A stretch of DNA of 64,000 nucleotides from Alistipes sp. (GTDB taxonomy: Bacteria; Bacteroidota; Bacteroidia; Bacteroidales; Rikenellaceae). Below the pieces are notes generated by a model that searched no databases, had not been told where the DNA came from, and saw nothing but the letters and a program-made list of their open reading frames with translations. The stretch lies in NCBI GenBank assembly GCA_022767745.1, contig JALENN010000007.1, positions 1 through 64,000 of the forward strand, written 5' to 3'. Below are positions 1 to 7,894 of the stretch, one piece after another; position 1 is the stretch's first letter, and each line of letters begins with the position of its first letter. A program made the translations under genes and the position numbers.

Positions 1-116
1 ATACACCCAATATTTGGAATAGCAAAAGATATTCAGAAAGATTTAGATTTACTATGTACTCCAAATAGTGCTTGATTATTAATGATTTGCAATTTTATGA
101 TATTTCTTGAATATGT
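1..116. other. AT-rich tail, possible end of an integrated element
   Basis: This stretch is visibly AT-rich compared with the GC-rich DNA that follows it, and I can read no convincing gene in it. It stops exactly where a sequence like the 3' end of a tRNA gene begins. That arrangement is typical of the right-hand junction of an integrative element or prophage that recombined into a tRNA gene. The inference rests only on composition and position; no integrase lies inside the window, and the rest of the element would be to the left. Confidence 0.35.
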
Positions 117-141
117 AGGTTCGAGAGCCTCTCTCTCCGCA
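117..141 (+). other. tRNA-Ser 3'-end-like fragment, candidate attachment site
   Basis: The segment AGGTTCGAGAGCCTCTCT followed by CTCCGC resembles the T-arm and 3' acceptor strand of Bacteroidetes tRNA-Ser genes, which commonly end in CTCTCTCCGC. The TTCGA of the T-loop is present, but the three bases after it spoil T-stem pairing, and no D-arm, anticodon arm or variable arm lies upstream. It is therefore a 3' fragment, not a working tRNA gene. A rho-independent terminator follows directly, as expected for the native tRNA locus. Best read as a site-specific recombination scar; a chance match is possible. Confidence 0.4.
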
Positions 142-151
142 TAACACAGGA

Positions 152-180
152 AAATGCCGAACTTCATGTTCGGCTTTTTT
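152..180 (+). terminator. Rho-independent terminator
   Basis: A perfect 7-bp stem GCCGAAC / GTTCGGC with a TTCAT loop is followed by six T residues. It lies 11 bases after the tRNA-like 3' end and before any plus-strand gene, so it probably terminated the original tRNA transcript. The A-run on its left could also let it work for leftward transcription. Confidence 0.75.
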
Positions 181-495
181 CGTATATGCGCCATCGGAAA
201 CGAAGTTTACTGAGGGCGCATATGCGTAAAAATCCGGTCGGCAACGTCCGACGTCATTTTGTTGAGTTAAGCAGGGGCCCGCGGCGAGCGGAGAGGGAAA
301 AGGCGGATGCAATCCGGCTAATCCCTCTCTCTATAAAAGAGCCGAGGCGGAAATCTGTCCGAACGGCGGAATATCAGTCCCTTCCGAATATCTCTCTACC
401 GCAGCGGCGAGCCATGCGCTTGCGATTTCGCATTATTATGCTTAATATTGTACGCCTCCGGCCGGAGGCTCGATGGTTAATTGAAATTTACGGTC
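181..495. other. Intergenic region with one perfect palindrome
   Basis: No convincing gene: the ORFs reported at 79-312 and 186-575 are Arg/Pro-rich shadows without recognisable domains. The only structure I see is the perfect 16-base palindrome GCCTCCGGCCGGAGGC at 454-469, just upstream of the esterase gene. It could be an operator or a transcript hairpin in the esterase leader. Confidence 0.4.
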
Positions 496-1374
496 ATGTC
501 AAGAAAACTCCTGCTGACAGTCTCGGCACTCGTTTTGTCGGTCATGTGCGTCTCGGCCGCGGGGCGCGGCGTTGATACCGACTCGCTTTTCGTATTCCGC
601 CATGACGGCATGGACCGCCGTTACAGGCTCTATGTCCCCGACACGCTCGCGGCCGGGCGGCCTCTTGTTATCATGCTGCACGGCTATGGCGGGCAGGTCT
701 CGCCCGAGAGGTTCGGCATGCTCGACGCGGCACGCCGCTACGGCTTTGCCGTCTGTTTCCCGCAGGGGGCCGAGGACGGCCGCGGCAAGAGCTGCTGGAA
801 TGTGGGATATCCCTTTCAGGAGGGGTTGCGGACCGACGATGTGGATTTCATCTGCCGTCTGGCGCGCTATCTGGTGAAGGAGTACGGGCTCGATGAGCGC
901 AACGTCTTCTGCACGGGCCATTCGAACGGCGGCGAGATGTGCTATCTTATGGCCTACCGCCGTCCAGAGGTGTTTGCCGCCGTCGCCCCGATCGCAGGCC
1001 TTACGCTCGAGTGGATGTACCGCGAGCTGGAGGCGACGAGACCCGTCCCGCTCATGGAGCTGCACGGCACGGCCGACAAGACCTCGCTCTGGGGCGGTGA
1101 CCCGCGTAACGAGGGGGGCTGGGGCGCATATCTGGCCGTTCCGCTGGCGGTGGGTTATTGGACTGCCGTCAACCGCTGCACTTATGAGGAGACGGAGGAG
1201 CTCCCCGTCGGCCGCAGCGGGCGCCGCGTCACGGCCCACAGGTTCAGGGGCGGCAGCGACGGGTGCGAGGTGTGGCTCTACGAGATTGAGGGCGGCACGC
1301 ACTCGTGGTCGGACGACGTGGTGGATACGGGTGCCGAGATATGGCGCTTCTTCAGCATGTATGTTTCAAAGTAA
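496..1374 (+). CDS. Secreted PHB-depolymerase/feruloyl-esterase-type hydrolase
   Basis: A 292-residue alpha/beta-hydrolase exported by an N-terminal signal peptide (MSRKLLLTVSALVLSVMCVSA). The nucleophile elbow GHSNGG places the catalytic Ser near residue 143, HGTADKTS supplies the acid near Asp194, and GGTHSWS supplies the base near His269. The oxyanion-loop segment is MLHGYGG. This set matches the LpqC/poly(3-hydroxybutyrate) depolymerase family, whose gut Bacteroidetes members usually act as carbohydrate (feruloyl or acetyl) esterases; the substrate here cannot be read. I chose the ATG at 496 over the track's TTG at 481 because the signal peptide starts there. Six bases separate it from the following dehydrogenase, suggesting one transcript. 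Confidence 0.8.
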   Translation: MSRKLLLTVSALVLSVMCVSAAGRGVDTDSLFVFRHDGMDRRYRLYVPDTLAAGRPLVIMLHGYGGQVSPERFGMLDAARRYGFAVCFPQGAEDGRGKSCWNVGYPFQEGLRTDDVDFICRLARYLVKEYGLDERNVFCTGHSNGGEMCYLMAYRRPEVFAAVAPIAGLTLEWMYRELEATRPVPLMELHGTADKTSLWGGDPRNEGGWGAYLAVPLAVGYWTAVNRCTYEETEELPVGRSGRRVTAHRFRGGSDGCEVWLYEIEGGTHSWSDDVVDTGAEIWRFFSMYVSK

Positions 1375-1380
1375 AACGTT

Positions 1381-2136
1381 ATGGGTGATATGAACGGCAA
1401 TATCGGAAAGGTGGCGGTGGTTACTGGCGCCGCCGGCGGAATAGGACGCGTGACGGCACGCATGTTTGCCGCGCAGGGATATACGGTCGTCGCGGTGGAT
1501 ATCGAGGAGGCGGTCTTCGACGAGGAGAACATCCATTTCCGCCGTGCCGACCTTTGCTCCTACGACGACATCTGCGGCGTGTTCGACTATGCGAAGCGGA
1601 GTTTCGGTGGCGTGCATGTGCTGGTGAACAACGGCGCGATAAGCAAATTCTCGAAGAGCGTCTTCGAGATCACGCCCGAGGAGTTCCGCCGGGTGATCGA
1701 CACCAACCTCTGCGGCAGCTTCATGTGCTGCAAGCAGTTCATCGATGCCAACCGCGGTATGGAGTACGGCCGCATAATCAACATAGCGTCGACGCGCTGG
1801 CATCAGAACGAGGCCGACTGGGAGGCCTACGGCGCTTCGAAGGGCGGTCTTGTGTCGCTCACCAACACGCTGTGCGTGTCGCTGGCCGACACCCCAATAA
1901 CGGTGAATGCCATCAGTCCGGGGTGGATACAGTGCTCCGACTACGACACCCTCTCGCGTGAGGACCACCGCCAGCATCCGTCGGGCCGCGTGGGCGTGCC
2001 CGAGGATATTGCGCGCATGGTGCTGTTCCTCGCTGCGCGGGAGAACGACTTCATCAACGGCGCCAATATCGTCATCGACGGCGGCATGACCAAGCGGATG
2101 ATATACTACACCGCGGAGGATTACTGGAAGGAGTAG
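1381..2136 (+). CDS. SDR-family NAD(P)-dependent oxidoreductase
   Basis: A 251-residue classical short-chain dehydrogenase. The cofactor motif TGAAGGIG is at residues 15-22, and the catalytic Ser137, Tyr150 and Lys154 (IAS...YGASK) are all present. The usual NNAG motif reads NNGA, a conservative swap. An acidic residue after beta-2 (VAVDIEE) suggests NAD rather than NADP, which is inference. The C-terminus has the usual INGANIVIDGG signature. Its place directly behind a secreted esterase suggests carbohydrate- or aromatic-derived substrates, but the substrate is unknown. A strong terminator follows. Confidence 0.85.
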   Translation: MGDMNGNIGKVAVVTGAAGGIGRVTARMFAAQGYTVVAVDIEEAVFDEENIHFRRADLCSYDDICGVFDYAKRSFGGVHVLVNNGAISKFSKSVFEITPEEFRRVIDTNLCGSFMCCKQFIDANRGMEYGRIINIASTRWHQNEADWEAYGASKGGLVSLTNTLCVSLADTPITVNAISPGWIQCSDYDTLSREDHRQHPSGRVGVPEDIARMVLFLAARENDFINGANIVIDGGMTKRMIYYTAEDYWKE

Positions 2137-2150
2137 ACGTGCGGCCGTAT

Positions 2151-2204
2151 GGCGGGGGCTGCGGGCGGGGCGCGACGCTTCGGCCCGCAGCCCCCGCCGT
2201 TTTG
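2151..2204 (+). terminator. Strong hairpin terminator after the SDR gene
   Basis: A perfect 16-bp GC-rich stem (GGCGGGGGCTGCGGGC and its complement) encloses a 16-base loop and is followed by GTTTTG. It sits 14 bases after the SDR stop codon. Confidence 0.75.
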
Positions 2205-2310
2205 CGGCTGCGGGGCGGGCAGAGGTCGTCAAACAGCATTTTTATGCAGGGTAAGTCTGCGGAGAGGGAATAAATTCGCGCCAAAGCATCATTTTTATCA
2301 CTTTTTTCCA

Positions 2311-2318
2311 TAACTTCG
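2311..2318 (+). promoter_or_regulatory. Possible -7 box for the ligase/ACT pair
   Basis: TAACTTCG matches the Bacteroidetes TAnnTTTG box with one mismatch and lies 28 bases before the ligase ATG. A T-rich run lies further upstream but no clear TTTG -33 box is seen. Confidence 0.35.
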
Positions 2319-2345
2319 CATCAACGCTAACAAACTGCGACGACC

Positions 2346-3686
2346 ATGTATTTGCATCCGGAATTTGAGAAACTCACCCGTTCGGAGATTGAAGTCCTGC
2401 AGATGGAGCGCCTGAAAAAGACGATCGACCACTGCATGAACACCGAATTTTACCGCAGGCGCTTCGCCGAGAGCGGCATTACGCCCGGCGACATACGTAC
2501 GCTGGCGGACCTGGGCAAGATACCCTTCACGACGAAACAGGACCTGCGCGACAGCTATCCGTTCAAGATGTCGGCCGTGCCGTTGAGCCGCGTGGTGCGA
2601 CTACACTCGTCGAGCGGCACGACCGGAACACCCACGGTGATACTCCACACGCAGCGCGATTTGGACGAGTGGGCCAATGCCGTGGCCCGCTGCCTCTATA
2701 TGGTGGGGCTGCGTCCGGGCGACATATTCCAGAACTCGTCGGGCTACGGCATGTTCACCGGCGGACTGGGATTCCAGTACGGCGCCGAGCGTCTGGGCAT
2801 GCTCACCGTGCCTGCCGCCGCGGGCAACACCAAGCGCCAGATAAAGTTCATCACCGATTTCGGCACCACGGCGCTGCACGCCATCCCGAGCTATGCCGGC
2901 AGGCTGTACGAGGTGATGGAGGAGATGGGCATCGACCCGCGCCGCGACACCCATCTGCATACGCTCATCATCGGCGCCGAGCCCCATTCCACCCATCTGC
3001 ATACGCTCATCATCGGCGCCGAGCCCCATTCCGAGGAGCAGCGCCGCCGCATCGAGCAGATGCTCGGCGTGAAGGCCTACAACTCGTTCGGCATGTCGGA
3101 GATGTGCGGCCCGGGCGTTGCGTTCGAGTGCCGCGAGCAGAACGGACTGCACATATGGGAGGACTACTACATCGTGGAGATAGTCGATCCCGTGACGCTC
3201 GAACCCGTCCCCGAGGGCGAGGTGGGCGAGCTGGTGCTTACGACCATCAACCGCGAGGCCATGCCGCTGCTGCGCTACCGCACGCGCGACCTCACGCGCA
3301 TACTTCCGGGCGAGTGCCCCTGCGGACGCCACCACCTGCGTCTCGACCGCATGAAGGGCCGCAGCGACGACATGATGATTCTCAAGGGAGTCAACATCTT
3401 CCCGATACAGGTCGAGACCGTGCTGATGCAGTTCCCCGAACTCGGCAACGACTACCTCATCACGCTCACCAACGAGGAGGCCAACGACCTGATGACCGTC
3501 GAGGTCGAGCTCAACGCCTTCTCGGACGACTACCACCGCCTGCAGTCGCTGACGAAGGAGATCACGCGACAGCTCAAGGACGAGATACTCATCACGCCGG
3601 TGGTGCGTCTGGTTTCGAAGGGCTCGCTTCCGAAGCAGGAGGGCAAGGCCGTTCGTGTCAGGGATTTACGTAAAACATTAATATAA
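2346..3686 (+). CDS. Phenylacetate-CoA ligase family protein with an internal 14-residue tandem duplication
   Basis: A PaaK-type adenylate-forming enzyme (446 aa). The P-loop SSSGTTGTPT is near residues 88-97, and the A5 motif NSFGMSEMCGPGVAFEC and the hinge RSDDMMILKGVNIFP are intact. Such enzymes activate arylacetates with ATP and CoA; in fermenters they may run backward to make ATP from arylacetyl-CoA. Residues 202-229 contain THLHTLIIGAEPHS twice in succession, from a perfect 42-bp tandem repeat. Without it the protein would be 432 aa, the length of the second ligase (433 aa). The duplicated strand carries the GAEP motif of the ATP site, so activity may be affected. An ACT-domain gene follows after 7 bases. 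Confidence 0.85.
   Translation: MYLHPEFEKLTRSEIEVLQMERLKKTIDHCMNTEFYRRRFAESGITPGDIRTLADLGKIPFTTKQDLRDSYPFKMSAVPLSRVVRLHSSSGTTGTPTVILHTQRDLDEWANAVARCLYMVGLRPGDIFQNSSGYGMFTGGLGFQYGAERLGMLTVPAAAGNTKRQIKFITDFGTTALHAIPSYAGRLYEVMEEMGIDPRRDTHLHTLIIGAEPHSTHLHTLIIGAEPHSEEQRRRIEQMLGVKAYNSFGMSEMCGPGVAFECREQNGLHIWEDYYIVEIVDPVTLEPVPEGEVGELVLTTINREAMPLLRYRTRDLTRILPGECPCGRHHLRLDRMKGRSDDMMILKGVNIFPIQVETVLMQFPELGNDYLITLTNEEANDLMTVEVELNAFSDDYHRLQSLTKEITRQLKDEILITPVVRLVSKGSLPKQEGKAVRVRDLRKTLI
2949..3032 (+). repeat. Perfect 42-bp tandem duplication inside the ligase gene
   Basis: Two identical adjacent 42-bp units (2949-2990 and 2991-3032), each starting ACCCATCTGCATACG and ending CCCATTCC, keep the reading frame and duplicate 14 residues. 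Identity is complete, so the event is recent, or it is an assembly artefact. Confidence 0.95.
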
Positions 3687-3693
3687 TGCAGCC

Positions 3694-4122
3694 ATGACGG
3701 TACAACAAATATCCATCTTCGTCGAGAACAAGTCGGGAACCCTGCTGCGGGTGCTCGAACTCTTCAAGGAGGCGCGTATACAACTCATCGCCTCGACCAT
3801 CTCCGATACCGTCGAGTACGGTATCTACCGCATCATCTGTTCCGAGCCCGTGCGGGCACTCGCGACGCTGCGTCAGGCGGGCATCTCGGCCGACGTGTCG
3901 GAGGTCTTCGCAATCGAGCTGGACAACATCCCCGGCCGCGCGGCCGACGCCGTGCGTCTGCTGAGCGAGGCGGGCATAGGCATCTCCTACCTCTACTCGT
4001 TCCTGCTTGCCGGCAAGGGAATACTCATCTTCCGCACCGACAACCCCGACCGCACCAAGGAGGTGATCACGGCCACGGGGCTGCAGACGCTCAGCGACGA
4101 GGCCCTGCGCAGCCTCGTGTGA
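3694..4122 (+). CDS. Tandem ACT-domain protein
   Basis: A 142-residue protein made of two ACT domains: the first begins TVQQISIFVENKSGTLLRVLELF, the second near residue 69 with FAIELDNIPGRAADAVRLL. ACT domains bind amino acids or related ligands and often control enzymes. This type is regularly encoded beside phenylacetate-CoA ligases in Bacteroidetes, so an aromatic ligand and a regulatory role toward the ligase are plausible inferences. The gene lies 7 bases behind the ligase and faces its own paralogue (4217-4618) across a shared hairpin. Confidence 0.8.
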   Translation: MTVQQISIFVENKSGTLLRVLELFKEARIQLIASTISDTVEYGIYRIICSEPVRALATLRQAGISADVSEVFAIELDNIPGRAADAVRLLSEAGIGISYLYSFLLAGKGILIFRTDNPDRTKEVITATGLQTLSDEALRSLV

Positions 4123-4149
4123 CGCGGCTGCCCGTAGCCGGTAATGCGC

Positions 4150-4187
4150 GACGCCGCATCCCCCGAGGGGTGCGGCGTCGTCGTCTC
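4150..4187. terminator. Hairpin between convergent ACT genes
   Basis: GACGCCGCA and TGCGGCGTC form a 9-bp stem, extended by CCCC/GGGG around a short loop. It lies in the 94-bp gap between convergent genes and could stop transcription from both sides, although the following tract (TCGTCTCTTG) is not a clean U-run. Confidence 0.5.
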
Positions 4188-4216
4188 TTGCTGCGAGGGT
4201 GTGCTCCCGCGCCGTG

Positions 4217-4618
4217 CTACAGTATGTCGGGGTGTTTCTGCCTCAGTACCTGCAGGCACTTCTCGCGGTCGTTGGGGTTGATGACCACATCGGCCCGCTC
4301 CGACTGTGCGAAGGCGTACATGTACTCGATGAAGATATGCTCCTCGGCCAGGCTCTCGAGTATCTTCGACAGGGCCCCGGGCCGGTTGGGGCAGTGGATG
4401 GCGATCACCTCCGTGACGATGACGGCGAAGCCAGCATTGCGGAGTACCTCCACGGCGCGGTCGACCTCCTGCACGATCAGACGCATGAGGCCGAAATCGG
4501 TCGTTTCGGCGATACAGAACGCCAGCATGTTGATGTCGTTGGCTGCCAGCACGCGCGCCACCTCGTTCAGGCGGCCGCCCTTGTTTTCCAGGAAAACCGA
4601 AATCTGCTTGATAGTCAT
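4217..4618 (-). CDS. Tandem ACT-domain protein (paralogue of 3694-4122)
   Basis: A 133-residue protein with two ACT domains: TIKQISVFLENKGGRLNEVARVL at the start and VIAIHCPNRPGALSKILESL near residue 70. It resembles the plus-strand ACT protein in length and in both domain openings. It lies 7 bases downstream of the second phenylacetate-CoA ligase and is probably the last gene of the minus-strand operon. Binding of an aromatic amino acid or keto acid and control of ligase activity are inferred from context only. Confidence 0.8.
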   Translation of the reverse strand: MTIKQISVFLENKGGRLNEVARVLAANDINMLAFCIAETTDFGLMRLIVQEVDRAVEVLRNAGFAVIVTEVIAIHCPNRPGALSKILESLAEEHIFIEYMYAFAQSERADVVINPNDREKCLQVLRQKHPDIL

Positions 4619-4625
4619 AATCCGA

Positions 4626-5927
4626 TCATTTTAGTTGTCGTTTGTCGATGACGCGCACGCTCTTGCCCTCGGTGCGCGGGATTGAGTTGGGCTCCATGAG
4701 GCGGACGTCGGCGCTGATCGAGAGCACGCTCTTGAGCTTGTCGGCCAGGTGCTTGCGCAGCTCGAGCATGGTGCCGAGTTCGTCGCTGAAGAAGTCCTTG
4801 CGCACCTCCACCTGCACCTGCAGCGTGTCGCGGTTGTTCACGCGGTCGATGACGAGCATGTACACGGGTTCGAACTGCGGCATTTCGAGTATGACGCTCT
4901 CCACCTGCGACGGGAAGACGTTTATGCCGCGTATGATGAGCATGTCGTCGCTGCGGCCTATGATGCGGGTCATGCGGACGTTCTTCCTGCCGCACGCGCA
5001 CGGCTCGGCGATGAGCGACGTGAGGTCCTTGGTGCGGTAGCGCAGCAGCGGCATGCCGGTCTTGGTCAGCGTGGTGAATACCAGCTCGCCGGTCGAGCCG
5101 CAGGGCAGCGGCTGCAGGGTCTCGGGGTCGATGATCTCGGGGTAGAAGTGGTCCTCCGAGATGTGCGACCCGTGCTTGCACTCGCACTCGTACGATACGC
5201 CCGGGCCGATTATCTCGCTCAGGCCGTAGAGGTTGTATGCCTGCAGCCCGAGGCGCGACTCTATCTCCTGGCGCATGTTCTCGGTCCACGGCTCGGCGCC
5301 GAAGGCACCCACGCGGAGCGATATGTCGTCGCGCGTCATTCCGTTGCGCTCCATCGCCTCGGCCAGGTAGAGGGCGTAGGAGGGCGTGCAGGCTATGCCC
5401 GTGATCTTGAGGTCGCGCAGCAGGCGCAGATGCTTGTCGGTGTTGCCCGTCGAGGTGGGTATGACGGTCGCGCCCACATATTCGACGCCGTAGTGCGCGC
5501 CGAGGCCTCCCGTGAAGAGCCCGTAGCCGTATCCCACCGAGAAGATGTCGTCGCGAGTGACGCCGTACGAGGTGAAGGCACGGGCCGAACACTCGCGCCA
5601 TATCTCAAGGTCGCGGCGCGTGTAGCCTACGATCGTGGGGTTGCCCGTCGTGCCCGACGAGGCGTGCACGCGTACGATCTCCGACTGGCTGGCCGCCTGC
5701 AGCCCCGTGGGGTAGTTGTCGCGCAGGTCCTGCTTGGTGGTGAAGGGCAGCTTGGTGATATCCTCGATACTGCGGATGTCCTCCGGGGTCAGGTCCAGCT
5801 CCTGCATCTTCGCCCGGTAGAAGGGCACGTTGTGGTAGACGAGTTCGACCAGCTTGTGCAGCCGTTTGCCCTGCAGGTCGGACATCTCGTCGCGGCTCAT
5901 GCACTCCTTGCTCCTGTTCCAGATCAT
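4626..5927 (-). CDS. Phenylacetate-CoA ligase family protein (second copy)
   Basis: A 433-residue PaaK-type enzyme with the P-loop SSGTTGNPT, FGAEPWTENMR, YNLYGLSEIIGPGVSYEC and the hinge RSDDMLIIRGINVFP, all intact. The start was set at the ATG giving MIWNRSKECMSRDEM, the usual N-terminus of the family, rather than the track ATG at 5972. In an operon with an aminotransferase and indolepyruvate:ferredoxin oxidoreductase, the likely direction is arylacetyl-CoA to arylacetate with ATP gain, though activation for assimilation cannot be excluded. A 7-bp hairpin (GCCCCGC/GCGGGGC) lies in the 76-bp gap before it. Confidence 0.88.
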   Translation of the reverse strand: MIWNRSKECMSRDEMSDLQGKRLHKLVELVYHNVPFYRAKMQELDLTPEDIRSIEDITKLPFTTKQDLRDNYPTGLQAASQSEIVRVHASSGTTGNPTIVGYTRRDLEIWRECSARAFTSYGVTRDDIFSVGYGYGLFTGGLGAHYGVEYVGATVIPTSTGNTDKHLRLLRDLKITGIACTPSYALYLAEAMERNGMTRDDISLRVGAFGAEPWTENMRQEIESRLGLQAYNLYGLSEIIGPGVSYECECKHGSHISEDHFYPEIIDPETLQPLPCGSTGELVFTTLTKTGMPLLRYRTKDLTSLIAEPCACGRKNVRMTRIIGRSDDMLIIRGINVFPSQVESVILEMPQFEPVYMLVIDRVNNRDTLQVQVEVRKDFFSDELGTMLELRKHLADKLKSVLSISADVRLMEPNSIPRTEGKSVRVIDKRQLK

Positions 5928-6003
5928 TACAATATGTCGTTTTTTTTGGTGAAGTGTTTTCGGTTCATTCATGTGCCCCGCCGTTGCCGCGGGGCGGCTG
6001 TGG

Positions 6004-7332
6004 TCAGTCGCCTGTCGGGTGGTCCTTGCGGAACCACTCCATGCGCTGCCGCAATACGGGGTACAGCTCCTCGCGCATGCGCGACGTGCAGGCCCTGATG
6101 CCCGACTGCAGGCTGCCCGTGGTGCCGAGGCTTATGCAGCTCACGCCGTAGTAGAGCAGCTCCTTGAGCAGCTGACCGCCGCTCATGTTGCCGTAGCCGA
6201 GCGTGAAGAAGAAGCCGTCGCCCACCTGGAGGCTGACGTCGCGGTCGTAGACGATGTGGAAGCCGTTGTCGAGGAAGATGCGTTTCATCCGTTCGGCCCG
6301 CTCGGCGTAGACGCGCGTGTCGGCCACGAAGTCGATGCGTCCGTCGCAGGCCGCCTTGAGCATCTCGGCATAGGCGTACTGTGTCGAGCTGGTGCAGCCG
6401 CTGGTTATCATGTAGAGGATCGAGGCTATGAATGTCTGCCCGAAGATGCCCGAGTCGCCGTAGCGGCGTGCCAGCTCGTCGTAGTGGCGGTCGAACAGGG
6501 CGTCCGACACGCATGCCAGGGCCATGCGCTGGCCGGCGTAGCTGAATATCTTCGACGAGGAGAGCATCACTATGTAGTTGTCCGTATAGCGTGCCACGGT
6601 GGGCGGGTAGGGCGGCTCGAAGGGCTTGCCCAGATAGCGGCGGAAGTCCATGCAGAAGTAGGCCATGTCCTCCATGACGATGGCGTCGTAGCGGTCGGCC
6701 ATCTCGCCTATGATCTGCAGCTCCGACTCCTCGAGGCATATCCATGCCGGGTTGTTGGGGTTCGAGTATACGATGGCGGCGATGTCGCCCCCGCGCATCA
6801 TCTCCTCCATCTTGCCGCGCAGCGCCTCGCCGCGGAAGGCGTATATGTCGAACGACACCCAGTCGATGCCGAGGATCCTGAGCTGCGACTTCTGTATCGG
6901 GAATCCGGGGTCGATGAAGAGCACCTTGCCCTTGCCCTTGATGCGCTGCGTCGAGGCGATGAACGAGGCGAACGAAGCCGCCACGCCGCCCGTGGTCGGG
7001 ATGCAGGCGCGGGGCGTGATGTCGATGTCGAGGAACGCCTTGACGAAGCGCGACGCCTGCTCCTTGAGCTCCGCCACGCCCGCCGCCGCGGGGTACTGCG
7101 ACACGACGCCGCTGTCGAGCGCCGCCTTCTCGGCCTCGATGCCTATGCGGTTGGGCGGAAGGCCCGGCGAGCCCTGGTCCATGCGTATGAAGGGGATGCC
7201 GGTCTTCTCCTCCAGGGCCGAGGCTACCAGCAGTACCTCGCCGATGGTGGCGTTCTCGAGGTCGGCTATGTTGAGCTGCTTGACGATGCCGTCCACCAGC
7301 TCCTCGGCGAAAACCCTATTGTCTGCTGCCAT
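6004..7332 (-). CDS. PLP-dependent class I/II aminotransferase
   Basis: A 442-residue fold-type I aminotransferase. The pyridoxal-binding lysine lies in SSSKIFSYAGQRM; YSNPNNPAW and the preceding Gly-rich segment match the class. It overlaps the end of iorB by 17 bases and precedes a ligase gene, so it should supply arylpyruvates to IorAB by transaminating Phe, Tyr or Trp with 2-oxoglutarate or another acceptor. The pairing is inferred from operon order; the substrate range cannot be read. Valine-pyruvate or alanine specificity remains possible. Confidence 0.82.
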   Translation of the reverse strand: MAADNRVFAEELVDGIVKQLNIADLENATIGEVLLVASALEEKTGIPFIRMDQGSPGLPPNRIGIEAEKAALDSGVVSQYPAAAGVAELKEQASRFVKAFLDIDITPRACIPTTGGVAASFASFIASTQRIKGKGKVLFIDPGFPIQKSQLRILGIDWVSFDIYAFRGEALRGKMEEMMRGGDIAAIVYSNPNNPAWICLEESELQIIGEMADRYDAIVMEDMAYFCMDFRRYLGKPFEPPYPPTVARYTDNYIVMLSSSKIFSYAGQRMALACVSDALFDRHYDELARRYGDSGIFGQTFIASILYMITSGCTSSTQYAYAEMLKAACDGRIDFVADTRVYAERAERMKRIFLDNGFHIVYDRDVSLQVGDGFFFTLGYGNMSGGQLLKELLYYGVSCISLGTTGSLQSGIRACTSRMREELYPVLRQRMEWFRKDHPTGD

Positions 7333-7894
7333 ACTCGCGTCCTATTTCAAAAGCCTTGAGATTCATCTCCACCACCTTTTCGCCCTTTGCCGCGAAGATG
7401 TTGCGTATGCTCTGCTCGATCTGCTCGGGCGAGAGTATGCCTATGACGCCGGCGGCGGCGCCCAGCAGCACGACATTGGCCGACTGAGGTATGGCGTTGG
7501 TGCGCGTGATGGCGTCGAGGTCGAGGGCTATGACCCGCTCGCGCGAGTCGAAGGCTGCGCGCACCGCCTCCTCGGGGTAGGGCTCGATGTTGCGGAAGGG
7601 TGTGGTCGAGGTGACGATGAAGCCCCCCTCGTGCAGGAAGGGCAGGTAGCGCAGCGCCTCCATCGGCTCCATCGAGAGTATTATGTCGGCCGAGCCGAGC
7701 GGTACGAGGTCAGAGTATATCTCGCCGTCGGAGAGCCTGAGGCCCGATTCCACCTCGCCGCCGCGCTGGCTCATTCCGTGCACCTCGGCCTGCTTGAGGT
7801 TGAGTCCCGCGCGCGTTGCGGCATCTCCTATGATGGTAGCGATCGAGAGGATGCCTTGTCCTCCCACGCCCGAAAGAATTATATCCTTTTTCAT
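7316..7894 (-). CDS. iorB: Indolepyruvate:ferredoxin oxidoreductase beta subunit
   Basis: A 192-residue gamma-type domain of the 2-oxoacid:ferredoxin oxidoreductases with SGVGGQGILSIATIIG at the N-terminus and VHGMSQRGGEVESGLRL, both hallmarks of IorB. The true start is the ATG at 7894, not the much longer track ORF that runs antisense-like into iorA. The ATG overlaps the iorA stop as ATGA, indicating translational coupling and a 1:1 complex. With IorA it oxidatively decarboxylates aryl pyruvates (indolepyruvate, phenylpyruvate, hydroxyphenylpyruvate) to arylacetyl-CoA while reducing ferredoxin. Confidence 0.93.
   Translation of the reverse strand: MKKDIILSGVGGQGILSIATIIGDAATRAGLNLKQAEVHGMSQRGGEVESGLRLSDGEIYSDLVPLGSADIILSMEPMEALRYLPFLHEGGFIVTSTTPFRNIEPYPEEAVRAAFDSRERVIALDLDAITRTNAIPQSANVVLLGAAAGVIGILSPEQIEQSIRNIFAAKGEKVVEMNLKAFEIGREYGSRQ

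Noticed and set aside
186-575. 129-aa ORF before the esterase
   Set aside because: Arg-rich, starts at the terminator, overlaps the esterase signal peptide in another frame.
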